This document shows, piece by piece, positions 16,233 through 25,356 of a DNA stretch of 43,309 nt. The stretch comes from Candidatus Krumholzibacteriia bacterium (GTDB lineage: Bacteria > Krumholzibacteriota > Krumholzibacteriia > JAJRXK01). A program made the position numbers and the translations under genes. The stretch spans positions 1 through 43,309 of the forward strand of contig JAOZPE010000025.1 of assembly GCA_029932915.1 (NCBI GenBank), in the 5' to 3' direction. The number at the start of each line of letters is the position of its first letter. The stretch's first letter is position 1. Under the pieces are notes generated by a model. That model was not told the DNA's origin and did not search any database. It was given only the letters and a program-made list of their open reading frames with translations.

Positions 16233-17567
16233 CTACTTGCTCGCCACGTTGGCCGCCACCAGGATCGGATCCCAGACCGGGGCGAAGGGCGGCGCGTAGC
16301 TCATGTCGAGCCGGGACAGCTCGTCGACCGTCCAGCCCGCATGCAGGGCCGCGGCGAGCACGTCGATGCGCTTGGAGACCGCCTCCTCGCCGACCATCTG
16401 TCCACCGAGCAGGCGACCGGTGCCCTTCTCCACGATGAGCTTGACGTGGATCGGCGGGTGCGTCGGCATGTAGTGCGCCCGCGAGGGGGCGTCGATCGAG
16501 ACGGCGAAGAAGTCCAGGCCGTTGTCCGCCGCTTCCCGCTCGCTCAGGCCGGTCCGGGCCACCTCCAGATCGAAGACCTTGACCACCGCCGTGCCCACGA
16601 TGCCATGGAAGATCTCGTCACCGCCGGCGATGTTCGAGCCCGCGATGCGCCCCTGCTTGTTCGCCGTCGTTCCCAGGGGGATGTAGGCCGGCCGCCCGAG
16701 GACCCGGTGATAGGCCTCGGCCACGTCTCCGGCCGCCCACACATGGGGCACGCTGGTGCGCTGGTGATCGTCGACGGCGATGGCTCCACTCGCACCGATG
16801 GTCACCCCGGCCTTCTCGGCCATGGGGATGTTGGCGCGGGCCCCCACGCTGAACAGCACCAGGTCGGCCTCGATCGTGTGGCTTCCCGCATGGATCCTCT
16901 GGACGCGGCCGTCACCCTCGAAGGATTGCACCGGACTCTCCAGGTAGATCCCGACGCCCTGCTTCTCCAACTCCTTCTCCACCGTCCGGGCGATCTCCTC
17001 GTCCATGTTCGGAAGGACCTGGGGCAGCATCTCCACCACGTCCACCGCCATCCCGTTCGCCGACAGCGCCTCGACCATCTCCAGTCCGATGTAACCGCCG
17101 CCGACGACCACCGCCCGGCGGGGCTTCTTCGTCTTGATCCATTCTTTCACCGCGATGCCGTCCTCGACCGTGCGCAGGGTGAAGATGCCCGGAAGGTCGA
17201 GACCCTCGATGGGGGGACGCACCGCACTCGCGCCGGTGGTGATCAACAGCTCGTCCCACCGGTCCTGGAATTCGCGTCCACCGTCGAGGTCGCGGACGGT
17301 GACCGTGCGGGCCTCCACGTCGACGTCGATCACCTCGTGCCGGACATGCGCCTCGATCCCCGCCTTGGCGAACTGCTCGGGGGTGCGCACGATCAACTGC
17401 TCGGGGGTGGGGATCTGGCCCCCGATGAAGTAGGGCAACCCGCAGGCGCCGTAGCTCACGTACCCGGATTTCTCGTAGACGCTGATCTCCAGGGCGCGGT
17501 CGCGTCGCTTCGCCCGGGAAGCGGCGCTCATGCCCGCGGCCACGCCGCCGATGACGACAAGCTTCAT
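16233..17567 (-). CDS. FAD/NAD(P)-dependent disulfide oxidoreductase, CoA-disulfide reductase/NADH oxidase-like
   Basis: 444 aa, standard for the family. The N-terminal FAD fold begins KLVVIGGVAAGMSAASRAKR. The active-site cysteine is C42 in SYGACGLPYFIGG, a single redox Cys as in CoA-disulfide reductases and NADH oxidases. The NAD(P) fold has VVVGGGYIGLEMVEAL near residue 153 and the second FAD motif is VWAAGDVAEA. The C-terminal dimerisation domain ends in MSYAPPFAPVWDPIL, a conserved family ending. It would reduce CoA disulfide, polysulfide or O2 using NAD(P)H; which of these cannot be read from sequence. It has its own terminator and no operon partner. Confidence 0.88.
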   Translation of the reverse strand: MKLVVIGGVAAGMSAASRAKRRDRALEISVYEKSGYVSYGACGLPYFIGGQIPTPEQLIVRTPEQFAKAGIEAHVRHEVIDVDVEARTVTVRDLDGGREFQDRWDELLITTGASAVRPPIEGLDLPGIFTLRTVEDGIAVKEWIKTKKPRRAVVVGGGYIGLEMVEALSANGMAVDVVEMLPQVLPNMDEEIARTVEKELEKQGVGIYLESPVQSFEGDGRVQRIHAGSHTIEADLVLFSVGARANIPMAEKAGVTIGASGAIAVDDHQRTSVPHVWAAGDVAEAYHRVLGRPAYIPLGTTANKQGRIAGSNIAGGDEIFHGIVGTAVVKVFDLEVARTGLSEREAADNGLDFFAVSIDAPSRAHYMPTHPPIHVKLIVEKGTGRLLGGQMVGEEAVSKRIDVLAAALHAGWTVDELSRLDMSYAPPFAPVWDPILVAANVASK

Positions 17568-17657
17568 GGTTCCACCTCGGCTGTATCGAAGGAATCGAGT
17601 GGAGGATTTCGGGACAGTCTACACGAGCGCCCGGCGACGGCCAGCCCGGATCTGGAA

Positions 17658-17685
17658 GGGGCCGGAGGCAGGAGCCCCCGGCCCC
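17658..17685 (-). terminator. Hairpin after the multiheme cytochrome gene
   Basis: GGGGCCGG (17658-17665) pairs with CCGGCCCC (17678-17685) across 12 nt, directly after the stop of the minus-strand cytochrome gene. Only TTCC follows on the minus strand, so termination may be weak. Confidence 0.5.
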
Positions 17686-17691
17686 CTGTGA

Positions 17692-20370
17692 TCACCGCAT
17701 GAGGGTGACTCTCTGGCTGCGGATCTGATCGCCCGCCCTCAGGCGAATGAGATAGATCCCCGAAGCCAGCACCCGTCCACGGTCGTCCCGGCCGTCCCAG
17801 TCCAGGAGATGCCGACCCGCCTCCTGCGTCTCCTTCACCAGCGTGCGCACCTTGCGGCCATGCAGGTCGTAGACCCTCACCTCCACGTCGAGCGCTCGGG
17901 GCAGGCCATAGGAGAAGCGCGTGGATGTCCCGAAGGGGTTGGGATGATTGGGCGAGAGCATCACCACCGAAGGCAGGCCATCTCCGGCGGCGGTGGGGGT
18001 CACGGCCACCTTGGCCCTGGCCTGTGCCATGAGTTCCGGGGGGCTCTTGCCCTGGTTCACCCAGGCGTCATAGAGCTGCTGGCCGATGGTGTTCGTGGTG
18101 TTCTCGTCCCGCAGGAACTCCACATAGCCGGGCGAAGTGCTCTGATAGTAGAGGCTCACGAAGACCGAGTCGGCCGACTCGGGCAGAACGTAGTCGGTGT
18201 CGTCCCAGTACTGGCCATCCTCGTAGCTGTAACCGACGACCGGGGACTGGACCTCGGCGAACCCCGCGTTGGTGAAACCACGCGGCGGAATGCGGTTGTC
18301 GAAGTAGATCGTGTCGTTCAGGACGAAGTGGAAGCTCGGCCCGGGGGGAAGACCCACCGCGGCCGCGATCGCCGGACTCAGCCCGCCTTCGATCTCATAG
18401 AGCTTCAGCTGCTCGTCGTGGATGACCTCTCCGCTGACCGGGTCGTAGTCGCCGGAAGTGAAGACCGTGTTGCCATCGGCATCGACCGCTTCCACGTGGA
18501 TCCACATGTGCCGCCCTTCGGGATAGCCCGACGGCAGCTTGTGACCGGTTTCGTTGATCACCCGCACCCGCACGCCGGTCGTCTGCGGAAGAAGCTCGAT
18601 GGTCGCCGCCTTCTGCAGCATCGCCCGCGCCCTCAACTTCCCCGCCTGCAGCTTCGCCGGATCAACCTCACCGGGGAAGAAATCCGGGATGATGTCGGGA
18701 ATGAAGGTGTTGCCTCCGGTGAGGTCGTGAAGAGCGACATCCTGCCGCACCTGGCCGGAGACCGCGGCCTCGCCGACCACATCCCGCATGTGACAGTCCT
18801 GACAGCTCGACACCATGCCGTCGGGCCTGGTCCCGGCGAAAGCCGGGGCGTAGACCCCACCAGCCGCGTATTCGCTCTGCGTCCACTCGGCAAAGGTGCG
18901 CTCGACCGGGCCCATGCTTCGAGAACGCCCATTGGGGTGCTCCTCGTCGAGGGAGGTCAGGCTGTAGTCGCCCCCGCCCTCGTTGAAGTACACCGGATTG
19001 CTCACGTCATGGCAGGTCCCGCAGAACTCGCCCTTGCGATGGAAGGGGGACTCGAGGAAGTCGTGGGGAGCATTGCCGTCCGCACGCGGTCCGCGGCGCA
19101 CCGGATGGGGATCCATGATGAACGAGCCGTTTCCGTAGTCCAGAAGCGGCGGGTCGATCCCGGCCACGATGAGCGAATCAGCCGAGGGGGAGATGCCCGC
19201 TACGTAGTCCGGGTCGACGATGCTGTGGCAGAAGTCGCACTGGACTCCCTGGCGGTCCTTTGCGGTGACCATTCCCCCGCTGGTGTCGTCGCTGCGGCCT
19301 TCGACCCAGCCGCCGGGAGTGTGACAGCGGATGCACAGGTCGCCGGAGGAAGGCGCATCCTGTTCAGCCACCACCATGCAGGCCAGGAAGATGGGATCGC
19401 GCATGGCCTGGCCCATCATGCTGCCCTTCCAGTTGTACCAGGGCTCCACCGGCGTGTCGAAGTCGCCATGGCAGGTGGCGCAGGTGGCATCCGGGTCCTC
19501 CAGGTCCTTGCCCTGGTGCGGTTGCGTCCCGTTCATCTTCATGTCCCGCAGGGTCGTGTTCACCCGTCCGGTCTGGGGCAGGATGCTGAAGTCACCGGCG
19601 CTCTCGTCGGAGGCGGCATTGGCGGCATTGTCGACCGCCTCCACACGGAGCCGATTGAGATCTCCGGGCTGGTTCACCACGAACATCGCGAAACTTCCGG
19701 TCGCCGGCTGGTTCATGGCGACCGGCTCCCAGCTCACCCCGGCGTCGTCGCTGCGATAGATGTTGACGTGGGAGATCCCGTTGTCGTCGGTGGCGGTGTA
19801 CAGGACGTTCACCGTCTCACCGGCTTGCAGGACCTCTCCCCCATCGGGCCAACTCAGATCGACCACCGGAGGCGTGGTGTCCGTTCCCCCCAGCGGGGTC
19901 AGGTGGAACTCGATCTCTGCGAGGGGGATGTTGACCACATTGCCCACGTTCGCGTCGCTCAGACCGGGGAAGGTGGGGGTGTTCGAGAAAAGCGTGCTGG
20001 TGATCTCGGTCAGATTCGTGAAACCGTCCCCATCGGCATCCTCGTTCTCGACCGCGAGGATGGCCTCCTCGCTGGTGAGCCCGTTGTTGATGCCGGTCTC
20101 GATGGAGAAGCCGTAGGGATTGCGCTGCCCTCCACCGTTGAAGTCGAAGTGGCAGACTCCGCAGTGCTTCGAGTTGCTCGGAAGCTGGTCGAGTTGGGTG
20201 CCCGACGCGGAGGGATAGGTCCCGAAGAAGGCGTTGCGGATGGGATTCCTCGCCTGCGATGGCGCACCCAGGAACGTCATTCCCATGAGCAAGACGCCCG
20301 AAACGATGACGGCTGGACGCCTGATCGACGAGAGGGGGGGGAAGGGGGCAGAGATGGCGAGACGTCGCAC
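17692..20370 (-). CDS. Secreted hexaheme cytochrome c with FlgD-type sorting domain
   Basis: 892 aa. The GTG at 20370 has GGAGGT 5 nt upstream. A long signal peptide ends near residue 40 (PSQA). Six CXXCH heme-binding motifs start at C70, C297, C346, C378, C450 and C523. Between the first two lie a Ca-binding-type DADGDGFTN segment and an Ig-like domain (residues 165-270). The C-terminal 85 residues begin HPNPFGTSTRF and form the FlgD-like sorting domain ending in QRVTLMR. The heme block resembles the cytochrome c554 type of multiheme protein. It probably carries electrons outside the outer membrane or at the cell surface; partner and acceptor are unknown. No other cytochrome or maturation gene is nearby. 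Confidence 0.88.
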   Translation of the reverse strand: MRRLAISAPFPPLSSIRRPAVIVSGVLLMGMTFLGAPSQARNPIRNAFFGTYPSASGTQLDQLPSNSKHCGVCHFDFNGGGQRNPYGFSIETGINNGLTSEEAILAVENEDADGDGFTNLTEITSTLFSNTPTFPGLSDANVGNVVNIPLAEIEFHLTPLGGTDTTPPVVDLSWPDGGEVLQAGETVNVLYTATDDNGISHVNIYRSDDAGVSWEPVAMNQPATGSFAMFVVNQPGDLNRLRVEAVDNAANAASDESAGDFSILPQTGRVNTTLRDMKMNGTQPHQGKDLEDPDATCATCHGDFDTPVEPWYNWKGSMMGQAMRDPIFLACMVVAEQDAPSSGDLCIRCHTPGGWVEGRSDDTSGGMVTAKDRQGVQCDFCHSIVDPDYVAGISPSADSLIVAGIDPPLLDYGNGSFIMDPHPVRRGPRADGNAPHDFLESPFHRKGEFCGTCHDVSNPVYFNEGGGDYSLTSLDEEHPNGRSRSMGPVERTFAEWTQSEYAAGGVYAPAFAGTRPDGMVSSCQDCHMRDVVGEAAVSGQVRQDVALHDLTGGNTFIPDIIPDFFPGEVDPAKLQAGKLRARAMLQKAATIELLPQTTGVRVRVINETGHKLPSGYPEGRHMWIHVEAVDADGNTVFTSGDYDPVSGEVIHDEQLKLYEIEGGLSPAIAAAVGLPPGPSFHFVLNDTIYFDNRIPPRGFTNAGFAEVQSPVVGYSYEDGQYWDDTDYVLPESADSVFVSLYYQSTSPGYVEFLRDENTTNTIGQQLYDAWVNQGKSPPELMAQARAKVAVTPTAAGDGLPSVVMLSPNHPNPFGTSTRFSYGLPRALDVEVRVYDLHGRKVRTLVKETQEAGRHLLDWDGRDDRGRVLASGIYLIRLRAGDQIRSQRVTLMR

Positions 20371-20624
20371 GTCGCACCTCCAGGGGCAGTGGCGGACCGG
20401 CCCGGGAGCCCCGGTCGGGTCAGACCACCGATGAGAATCGATCCATGGACCGTATCGAGCTTAGCAGATCCCCCCCTGCCGGGGTGAATGATTGGGCGGA
20501 AACCGGATTGGGCGGCCGGCGGCGTGAGGGACACGGGTGGGCAGTCTCTTCGTTCCTGGCAGGTGACAGGGGCGGGGATCCTCGGCCCTGGTGGAACGAC
20601 GACCAAGTCCGGCCGTCGTGCCGA

Positions 20625-20960
20625 TCAGCGCAGGTTCTTGCGGATCTTGTGCTTGAGACGGCGGATCCGCGTGCGGGCGAACTTGAGCTGGGCGTGATCG
20701 CCCGCCTCGAGAGCGGCGTCGCGCTTCAGCTTCCACTCCTTGATCTGCCTCCGGATCGCCCCCCGGTCGATGCCCACGACCTCGTGATGCTCGTGGGTGT
20801 CGATGTCCAGGGCCTCGCAGATCCCGGCCAGCACCTCGGGCTTGCGCTTCTGGGTATACCCGCGGACGGCGGGATGATCGATCCCCGAGGCGATCTCCCG
20901 CAGTTCCGCCACCGTCATCTTGCTCAACTCGTGGTAGGTGTATTCGGGGCTCTCGCTCAC
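20625..20960 (-). CDS. Small basic protein with Rho N-terminal-like (SAP-type) motif
   Basis: 111 aa. Residues 10-55 (ELSKMTVAELREIASGIDHPAVRGYTQKRKPEVLAGICEALDI) have the helix-extended-helix pattern of the Rho_N/SAP nucleic-acid-binding motif. The rest is a charged helix rich in Arg and Lys ending in IRRLKHKIRKNLR. It may bind DNA or RNA; no enzymatic domain is present. An imperfect hairpin lies just after its stop (20596-20620). Confidence 0.65.
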   Translation of the reverse strand: MSESPEYTYHELSKMTVAELREIASGIDHPAVRGYTQKRKPEVLAGICEALDIDTHEHHEVVGIDRGAIRRQIKEWKLKRDAALEAGDHAQLKFARTRIRRLKHKIRKNLR

Positions 20961-21061
20961 GGTCTTGCTCCTTGGACAGGATGACGTCCCTCCCGGCGGA
21001 TCGCTGGTGGTTTCCGACGTGAGGAATGCAGTGAAGCAGCAATACTACTGCACCGGAGAGG

Positions 21062-23008
21062 TCACGGCAAGGAGCCCGGCCCGCCCGAAGGCCGCGCCTG
21101 CGGCCCGGAATCGCCGCTCTTTCCCGGTGTGCCCACCGCACCGGTCTCCAGATCGGCCGCCTCGATGAGGCCCTCGGCCTGCAGGATCGCCAGCGCATTG
21201 CCCCCCGGCGCCACCCCCTCGCGCAGCACGTAGTCGAAGACCATCCGCCCGTCCACCACCTGATCCTCGAAGTGGACGTTCCGCGCCTTCCCGCCCCAGA
21301 CCTCGACCAGCTCGGTCAGGGCGAGATCGTGGGTGGTCACCAGGACGAAGGCCCCCTCGCGGACGAAACGCCGCAGGACGGCCTCGGCCCCCACGCGGCG
21401 GTCATGGCTGTTGGTGCCATGGAAGATCTCGTCCAGGAGCAACAGCACCGGCCGGTCTCCCTCCAGGAGCTCGCTCAGCCGGCGCAGGCGGCGGACCTCG
21501 GCATAGAAATGGGAGATGCCCTGGGGAAGCGAATCGACGATCCGCAGACTGGCCCCCACCGCCAGGGGCGAGAGCCGCAGCGAGTGGGCCCGAACCGGGG
21601 TGCCCGCCTGCGCCAGGACCACGTTCAAGCCCACCGTTCGCAGGAAGGTGCTCTTCCCCGACATGTTCGAGCCGCTCACCAGCTCCACCTGCCGCTGGCG
21701 GTCGAGCCGCACGTCGTTGCGAACACAGACCTTGGGAGACAGCAGCGGATGCCCCATGGCCTCGGCCCTCAAGCCGGGCTCGTCCTCGAAGACCGGCCAC
21801 ACGTCCTCTGGATGCTCGAAGGCCCAGGCCGACAGGGCCAGGAGGGCCTCGAAGCTCCCGACGGCCTCCAGCCACCGGTCGAGCCGATCCTGGGAGGTGG
21901 CCATCCACGCCTGCAGCGCCCAGGCCATCTGCAACTTCCAGGCGAGCAGGACCGCGACAGGCGCGAAGAAGAAATTCCGCGCCGAATCCAGCCACTCCAG
22001 GCGTCGGCGAAGGCCCTGGATGCGCCTCGATGGCCGGGCCCGCTCCGCGTCCGAGCCCAGCTCATCCCGAAGCCGCACGAGGAGAGGTGATTCATATCGA
22101 AGTTCTTCGATGTATTCGAGTACCCTGCCGAGGGTCCCGAGCTGGCCGGAGATCGCGTCGATCGCGGTCAGCATTCCCTCCTGGGACCGCAGCAGGCGCT
22201 GCTCGATCCACCAGGAAATTCCGATGAGTGCCAGGAAGGGGAGTGCAGACATCCCCCATCCCAACCAGGCGAAGAGCGCGGCGACGGTGGCCAGCGACAA
22301 CAGCCCCATGCCCCAGCGCAGATGGGCCGGCGGTACCTCCACCCGGGAGGCCGCCCACTGGTGCAGCAGCTCGGGATCGATACCCGTGGCCACCCTCTCT
22401 CCCAGCAGATCGACCTCCTCGCGCAGATCACAGGCCCCGCGCAGTTCCTCGACCGCCTCCTGCCGGCGCCGCAGCTCCTCGACCGGCGCGGCCTCGAGCA
22501 GCCACCGGGCGAGTGTCTCCTGGCCGGCCATGGTGCGGGCGGTACACATGCGCTGGTAGAGCGAATCGGGCCCGAAGAGGTCCAGATGTTCGGCGTAGGG
22601 GTGATCCGCCTCCAGCCATCGGGCACCGCTCGGCTGGGGCACGCTTGCACCCGCCCGCCGCTTGCGGGCCGTCTCGACGTGGGCCAGCCCGCGACGGGCA
22701 CGCTCGAGCTGGGCGTCGACGGCCCGGTGGAAGAGCGCGAGACCGAGGAAGAGCGCCACCGCGGGCAACAGCCACACCCCGCTCGCGTGCCGAGCCAGCA
22801 GGAACACCAGCTCGGCCGTGCCCGCCGCGAACACCAGCATGCGGGCACGGGAGAGAAGGAGGGAACGGCGCTCGAGTTCGTCGACCCGCCGGCGGTGGGT
22901 CGCACTGCGCTCCTGGTAGATGCGGTCGGGATCCCTCCAGGCATCGAGCTCCGGAGGGGGAGTGTGGAATCCGCCGTCGGGCCGGGGCGGGGACGCGGGA
23001 TGGGCCAT
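21062..23008 (-). CDS. Membrane-anchored MutS-like ATPase
   Basis: 648 aa. The ATG at 23008 has AGGAGA 9 nt upstream, preferred over a TTG at 23041. It has the MutS core and ATPase: Walker A SGSNMSGKST (444-453), Walker B LLLLDEIFHGTN (about 521-531), then the conserved TTHD. The N-terminal mismatch-recognition domain and its Phe-x-Glu motif are absent. Two pairs of hydrophobic segments (about 58-72 and 77-93; 231-249 and 251-266) suggest attachment to the inner membrane. It belongs with the small MutS-related proteins that lack a mismatch-binding domain. A role in canonical mismatch repair is unlikely. The C-terminal tail is Gly/Pro-rich. Confidence 0.82.
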   Translation of the reverse strand: MAHPASPPRPDGGFHTPPPELDAWRDPDRIYQERSATHRRRVDELERRSLLLSRARMLVFAAGTAELVFLLARHASGVWLLPAVALFLGLALFHRAVDAQLERARRGLAHVETARKRRAGASVPQPSGARWLEADHPYAEHLDLFGPDSLYQRMCTARTMAGQETLARWLLEAAPVEELRRRQEAVEELRGACDLREEVDLLGERVATGIDPELLHQWAASRVEVPPAHLRWGMGLLSLATVAALFAWLGWGMSALPFLALIGISWWIEQRLLRSQEGMLTAIDAISGQLGTLGRVLEYIEELRYESPLLVRLRDELGSDAERARPSRRIQGLRRRLEWLDSARNFFFAPVAVLLAWKLQMAWALQAWMATSQDRLDRWLEAVGSFEALLALSAWAFEHPEDVWPVFEDEPGLRAEAMGHPLLSPKVCVRNDVRLDRQRQVELVSGSNMSGKSTFLRTVGLNVVLAQAGTPVRAHSLRLSPLAVGASLRIVDSLPQGISHFYAEVRRLRRLSELLEGDRPVLLLLDEIFHGTNSHDRRVGAEAVLRRFVREGAFVLVTTHDLALTELVEVWGGKARNVHFEDQVVDGRMVFDYVLREGVAPGGNALAILQAEGLIEAADLETGAVGTPGKSGDSGPQARPSGGPGSLP

Positions 23009-23123
23009 GCCGGGTCTTCTCCTCTGCGGGCACCCAGACAACGAGGATAGCGCCCGCGGCGCCGGGAACCAACTTCCCGCTGTCTCCGATCGGTTCCCAC
23101 GGCCGCCGATTTATCTCTTCCCC

Positions 23124-23153
23124 TTGGCAAGCCCCCATACCGCCCGGTACAAT
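23124..23153 (+). promoter_or_regulatory. Sigma-70-type promoter for the HIT/DUF2461 pair
   Basis: TTGGCA (23124-23129) and TACAAT (23148-23153) are each 5/6 matches to the -35 and -10 consensus with an 18-nt spacer, about 44 nt upstream of the HIT start codon. Confidence 0.6.
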
Positions 23154-23197
23154 CCCCACCACCGCGTCGACGTCCCCCCACAGACCGGAGCCAGTCC

Positions 23198-23545
23198 ATG
23201 GGCGAAGCCTCGCTCTTCACGCGGATCATCGAGGGTGAGATCCCCGCCGACTTCGTCCACCAGGACGAACACTGCGTGGCCATCCGGGACATCAACCCCC
23301 AGGCTCCGGTGCATCTGCTCGTCATTCCCCGCAAGCCCCTCGGGGGAATCCAGAGCGCTGGCGACGAAGACCGGGCCCTCCTGGGCCACCTCCTGCTGGT
23401 GGCTCGTCGACTGGCCGAGACCGAGGGCATCGCCGAGGCGGGCTATCGCCTGGTGATCAACGCGGGGTCGGACGGCGGCCAGGAAGTGCCCCACCTGCAC
23501 ATCCACGTGCTGGGCGGACGCCCCATGCGCTGGCCGCCGGGTTAG
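23198..23545 (+). CDS. HIT-family nucleotide hydrolase (HINT-like)
   Basis: 115 aa, the normal length. The start MGEASLFTRIIEGEIPADFVHQDE is the usual HINT beginning, and the histidine triad is H99-L-H101-I-H103 in the VPHLHIHVLGG motif. Members hydrolyse purine nucleoside phosphoramidates such as AMP-lysine. CGGAG precedes the ATG. It is followed after 16 nt by the DUF2461 gene, probably as one transcript. Confidence 0.93.
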   Translation: MGEASLFTRIIEGEIPADFVHQDEHCVAIRDINPQAPVHLLVIPRKPLGGIQSAGDEDRALLGHLLLVARRLAETEGIAEAGYRLVINAGSDGGQEVPHLHIHVLGGRPMRWPPG

Positions 23546-23561
23546 AGCCGGGAGATCCGAG

Positions 23562-24287
23562 ATGCCGTTCACTGGTTTCACCGCCGAATCGTTCCGCTTC
23601 TTCCGCGATCTCGCGGCGAACAACCACCGTCTGTGGTTCGAGGGCCATCGCTCCGAGTACGAGGAGCACGTGCTCAAGCCCTTCGAGGAGCTCCACGAGG
23701 CCCTGGCCCCCTTCATGCGCGGTCTCGACCCCCGCTTCTCCCCCGAGGAGCCATCGCCCGAGCACTACAGCCGGATCGAACTGGGCAGCGAGGCGCCTCC
23801 GGAGGGACCGCACTACAAGACCAGCCTCTACCACTTCTGGTGGAACACCACCGTACCCCGCCTCAGCGATGGCCACCTGCACGTGGGCCTGGGTGCTTCC
23901 GGGGTGACCCTCGGCTTCTCCATCTACGACTGGCACCAGGAAATGGGAAGGATGCGCGAGGTCTTCAAACCGCGCCTGATGACCGAGCTGAACCTGCTCG
24001 ACGAGTACATCAAGGCCAACTACCTGCGCCGGGGCTTCGAATTCCGCCGCTTCGTGCGCGGGGTGGGCCGACTGGGCCTGCGCGAGGACGACGCCTTTCC
24101 CACCCACGGCCGGGACTGGCAGAATACCCTGGGCTGGGTCGTGAGCCGTCAGATCCACGAGGGTTCTTCACGCCTCACCCCCGGTTCCTTCCTGAGTGAG
24201 TGCGAGAAGACCTTCGAGCGCCTCTATCCGCTCTATGTCTTCGCCTGTGACACCCGGCCGGATTGGCGCGCGGCGCTGAAGCCCTGA
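23562..24287 (+). CDS. DUF2461 family protein
   Basis: 241 aa. The start FTGFTAESFRFFRDLAANNHRLWFEGHRSEYE, then YKTSLYHFWW and the conserved GLGASGVTLGFSIYDW core, matches the DUF2461 family. These are soluble proteins of unknown function, widespread in bacteria. No signal peptide or membrane span is seen. It lies 16 nt after the HIT gene. Confidence 0.8.
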   Translation: MPFTGFTAESFRFFRDLAANNHRLWFEGHRSEYEEHVLKPFEELHEALAPFMRGLDPRFSPEEPSPEHYSRIELGSEAPPEGPHYKTSLYHFWWNTTVPRLSDGHLHVGLGASGVTLGFSIYDWHQEMGRMREVFKPRLMTELNLLDEYIKANYLRRGFEFRRFVRGVGRLGLREDDAFPTHGRDWQNTLGWVVSRQIHEGSSRLTPGSFLSECEKTFERLYPLYVFACDTRPDWRAALKP

Positions 24288-24352
24288 ACGCCCGCGGCCA
24301 GCCCCCGCACTAGACACGCTTCCACCGGATCCCTCCACTCGTCCGGGTGTCC

Positions 24353-25318
24353 TCACCCGCGGCGGCGCTCGACGAAGCCACTCACCAGCGCGAGCAGGGC
24401 GCCACCGAGTACTCCCAGGGCCAGCGCCCGCGAGACGGCCTCGATCAGCAGGGACAGACCCTGTCGGCCGCGCATGGCGGCCGCTTCCGGCATCGCCGTC
24501 GACAGAAGGGGGCTGCCAACGCCCAGGCCCAGACGGGCGAGGACGAAGAGCACCGTGCCGGTGGCCGCCGTCGCCGCGAGCGCGACCGCCGAGCCGTAGA
24601 TCACAGGCAGCAGGAGCCGCTCCAGACGGGTTCCCGTGCGGCGGGGCAGGAGTGGGTGCAGGAGCAGGCCGAACAGCCCGGCCGCTGCTGCGCCCACGAT
24701 CAGGGTGAAACCGAGATGACCCGCTCCGAGCTGATGCAGCGGGGCGAGGAAGGCGTCGGGAAGGAGCAGGGTACCCAGCCCGGCCGCGCCGGCGGCGAGA
24801 AGCCCGGCGGCAGGCCGCGGCACGATCCGTTCGGGCCGATCGTGGCGGTAACGAAGATCGACGAGGATGCGCCCGTCGATCCAGCGGCGGTCGTGTTCGA
24901 TGAATCCGCACGCCCGGTACGACCGCAACGCAGCCGGATTGTCCTTGAATGCGCTGATGCGGACCTCGCGGGCCCGGCGGTGCCCGACCGCATGCTTCAG
25001 CAGTGCCCCGACCAGCGCGCGGCCCAGCCCCGCTCCGCGATGGCTGGGTCGCACCATCACATGGCCGATCCAGTAGGTGCGCGCCTGGTGGGGATTCTCG
25101 TTGAGTTCTCCGTAGGCCAGGATCTGCCCGTCGCGCTCGAGCACGAAACCCGCCGCCCCCTCTTCCCTCAACCACTGACGCACCATCTCCTCATCGAGAG
25201 GAGACATCTCCCGCGGCGCGGCCTGGCGCATGTCCTCGGCCGATGGCGCCAGTTCGGCGATCGCTGCGGCGTCTTCGGCACGGGCGGAGCGAATGTGGAT
25301 CTCGTGCATCGCCCCCAT
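24353..25318 (-). CDS. GNAT acetyltransferase fused to a C-terminal membrane domain
   Basis: 321 aa from ATG 25318; ATG 25309 is equally possible and neither has a clear binding site. Residues 1 to about 155 are a GNAT domain (IRSARAEDAAAIAEL; acetyl-CoA loop VRPSHRGAGLGRALVGALL; NPAALRSYRACGF). Residues about 160-321 are strongly hydrophobic, with four or five probable spans, and end in VSGFVERRRG. A fusion of GNAT to such a membrane domain is uncommon. The enzyme may modify a membrane-associated substrate. It is divergent from the sigma-factor gene. Confidence 0.75.
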   Translation of the reverse strand: MGAMHEIHIRSARAEDAAAIAELAPSAEDMRQAAPREMSPLDEEMVRQWLREEGAAGFVLERDGQILAYGELNENPHQARTYWIGHVMVRPSHRGAGLGRALVGALLKHAVGHRRAREVRISAFKDNPAALRSYRACGFIEHDRRWIDGRILVDLRYRHDRPERIVPRPAAGLLAAGAAGLGTLLLPDAFLAPLHQLGAGHLGFTLIVGAAAAGLFGLLLHPLLPRRTGTRLERLLLPVIYGSAVALAATAATGTVLFVLARLGLGVGSPLLSTAMPEAAAMRGRQGLSLLIEAVSRALALGVLGGALLALVSGFVERRRG

Positions 25319-25356
25319 CTTAGGACAGCCGTCGCGAGGGCTCCAGTCCCGGACGG

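Noticed and set aside
465-20370. Type IX secretion machinery to match the sorting domains
   Set aside because: No secretion-machinery gene is present in the window. Only the putative substrates are seen.
17809-20487. 892-codon plus-strand ORF opposite the multiheme cytochrome
   Set aside because: Antisense shadow; the minus strand carries six CXXCH motifs and a sorting domain.
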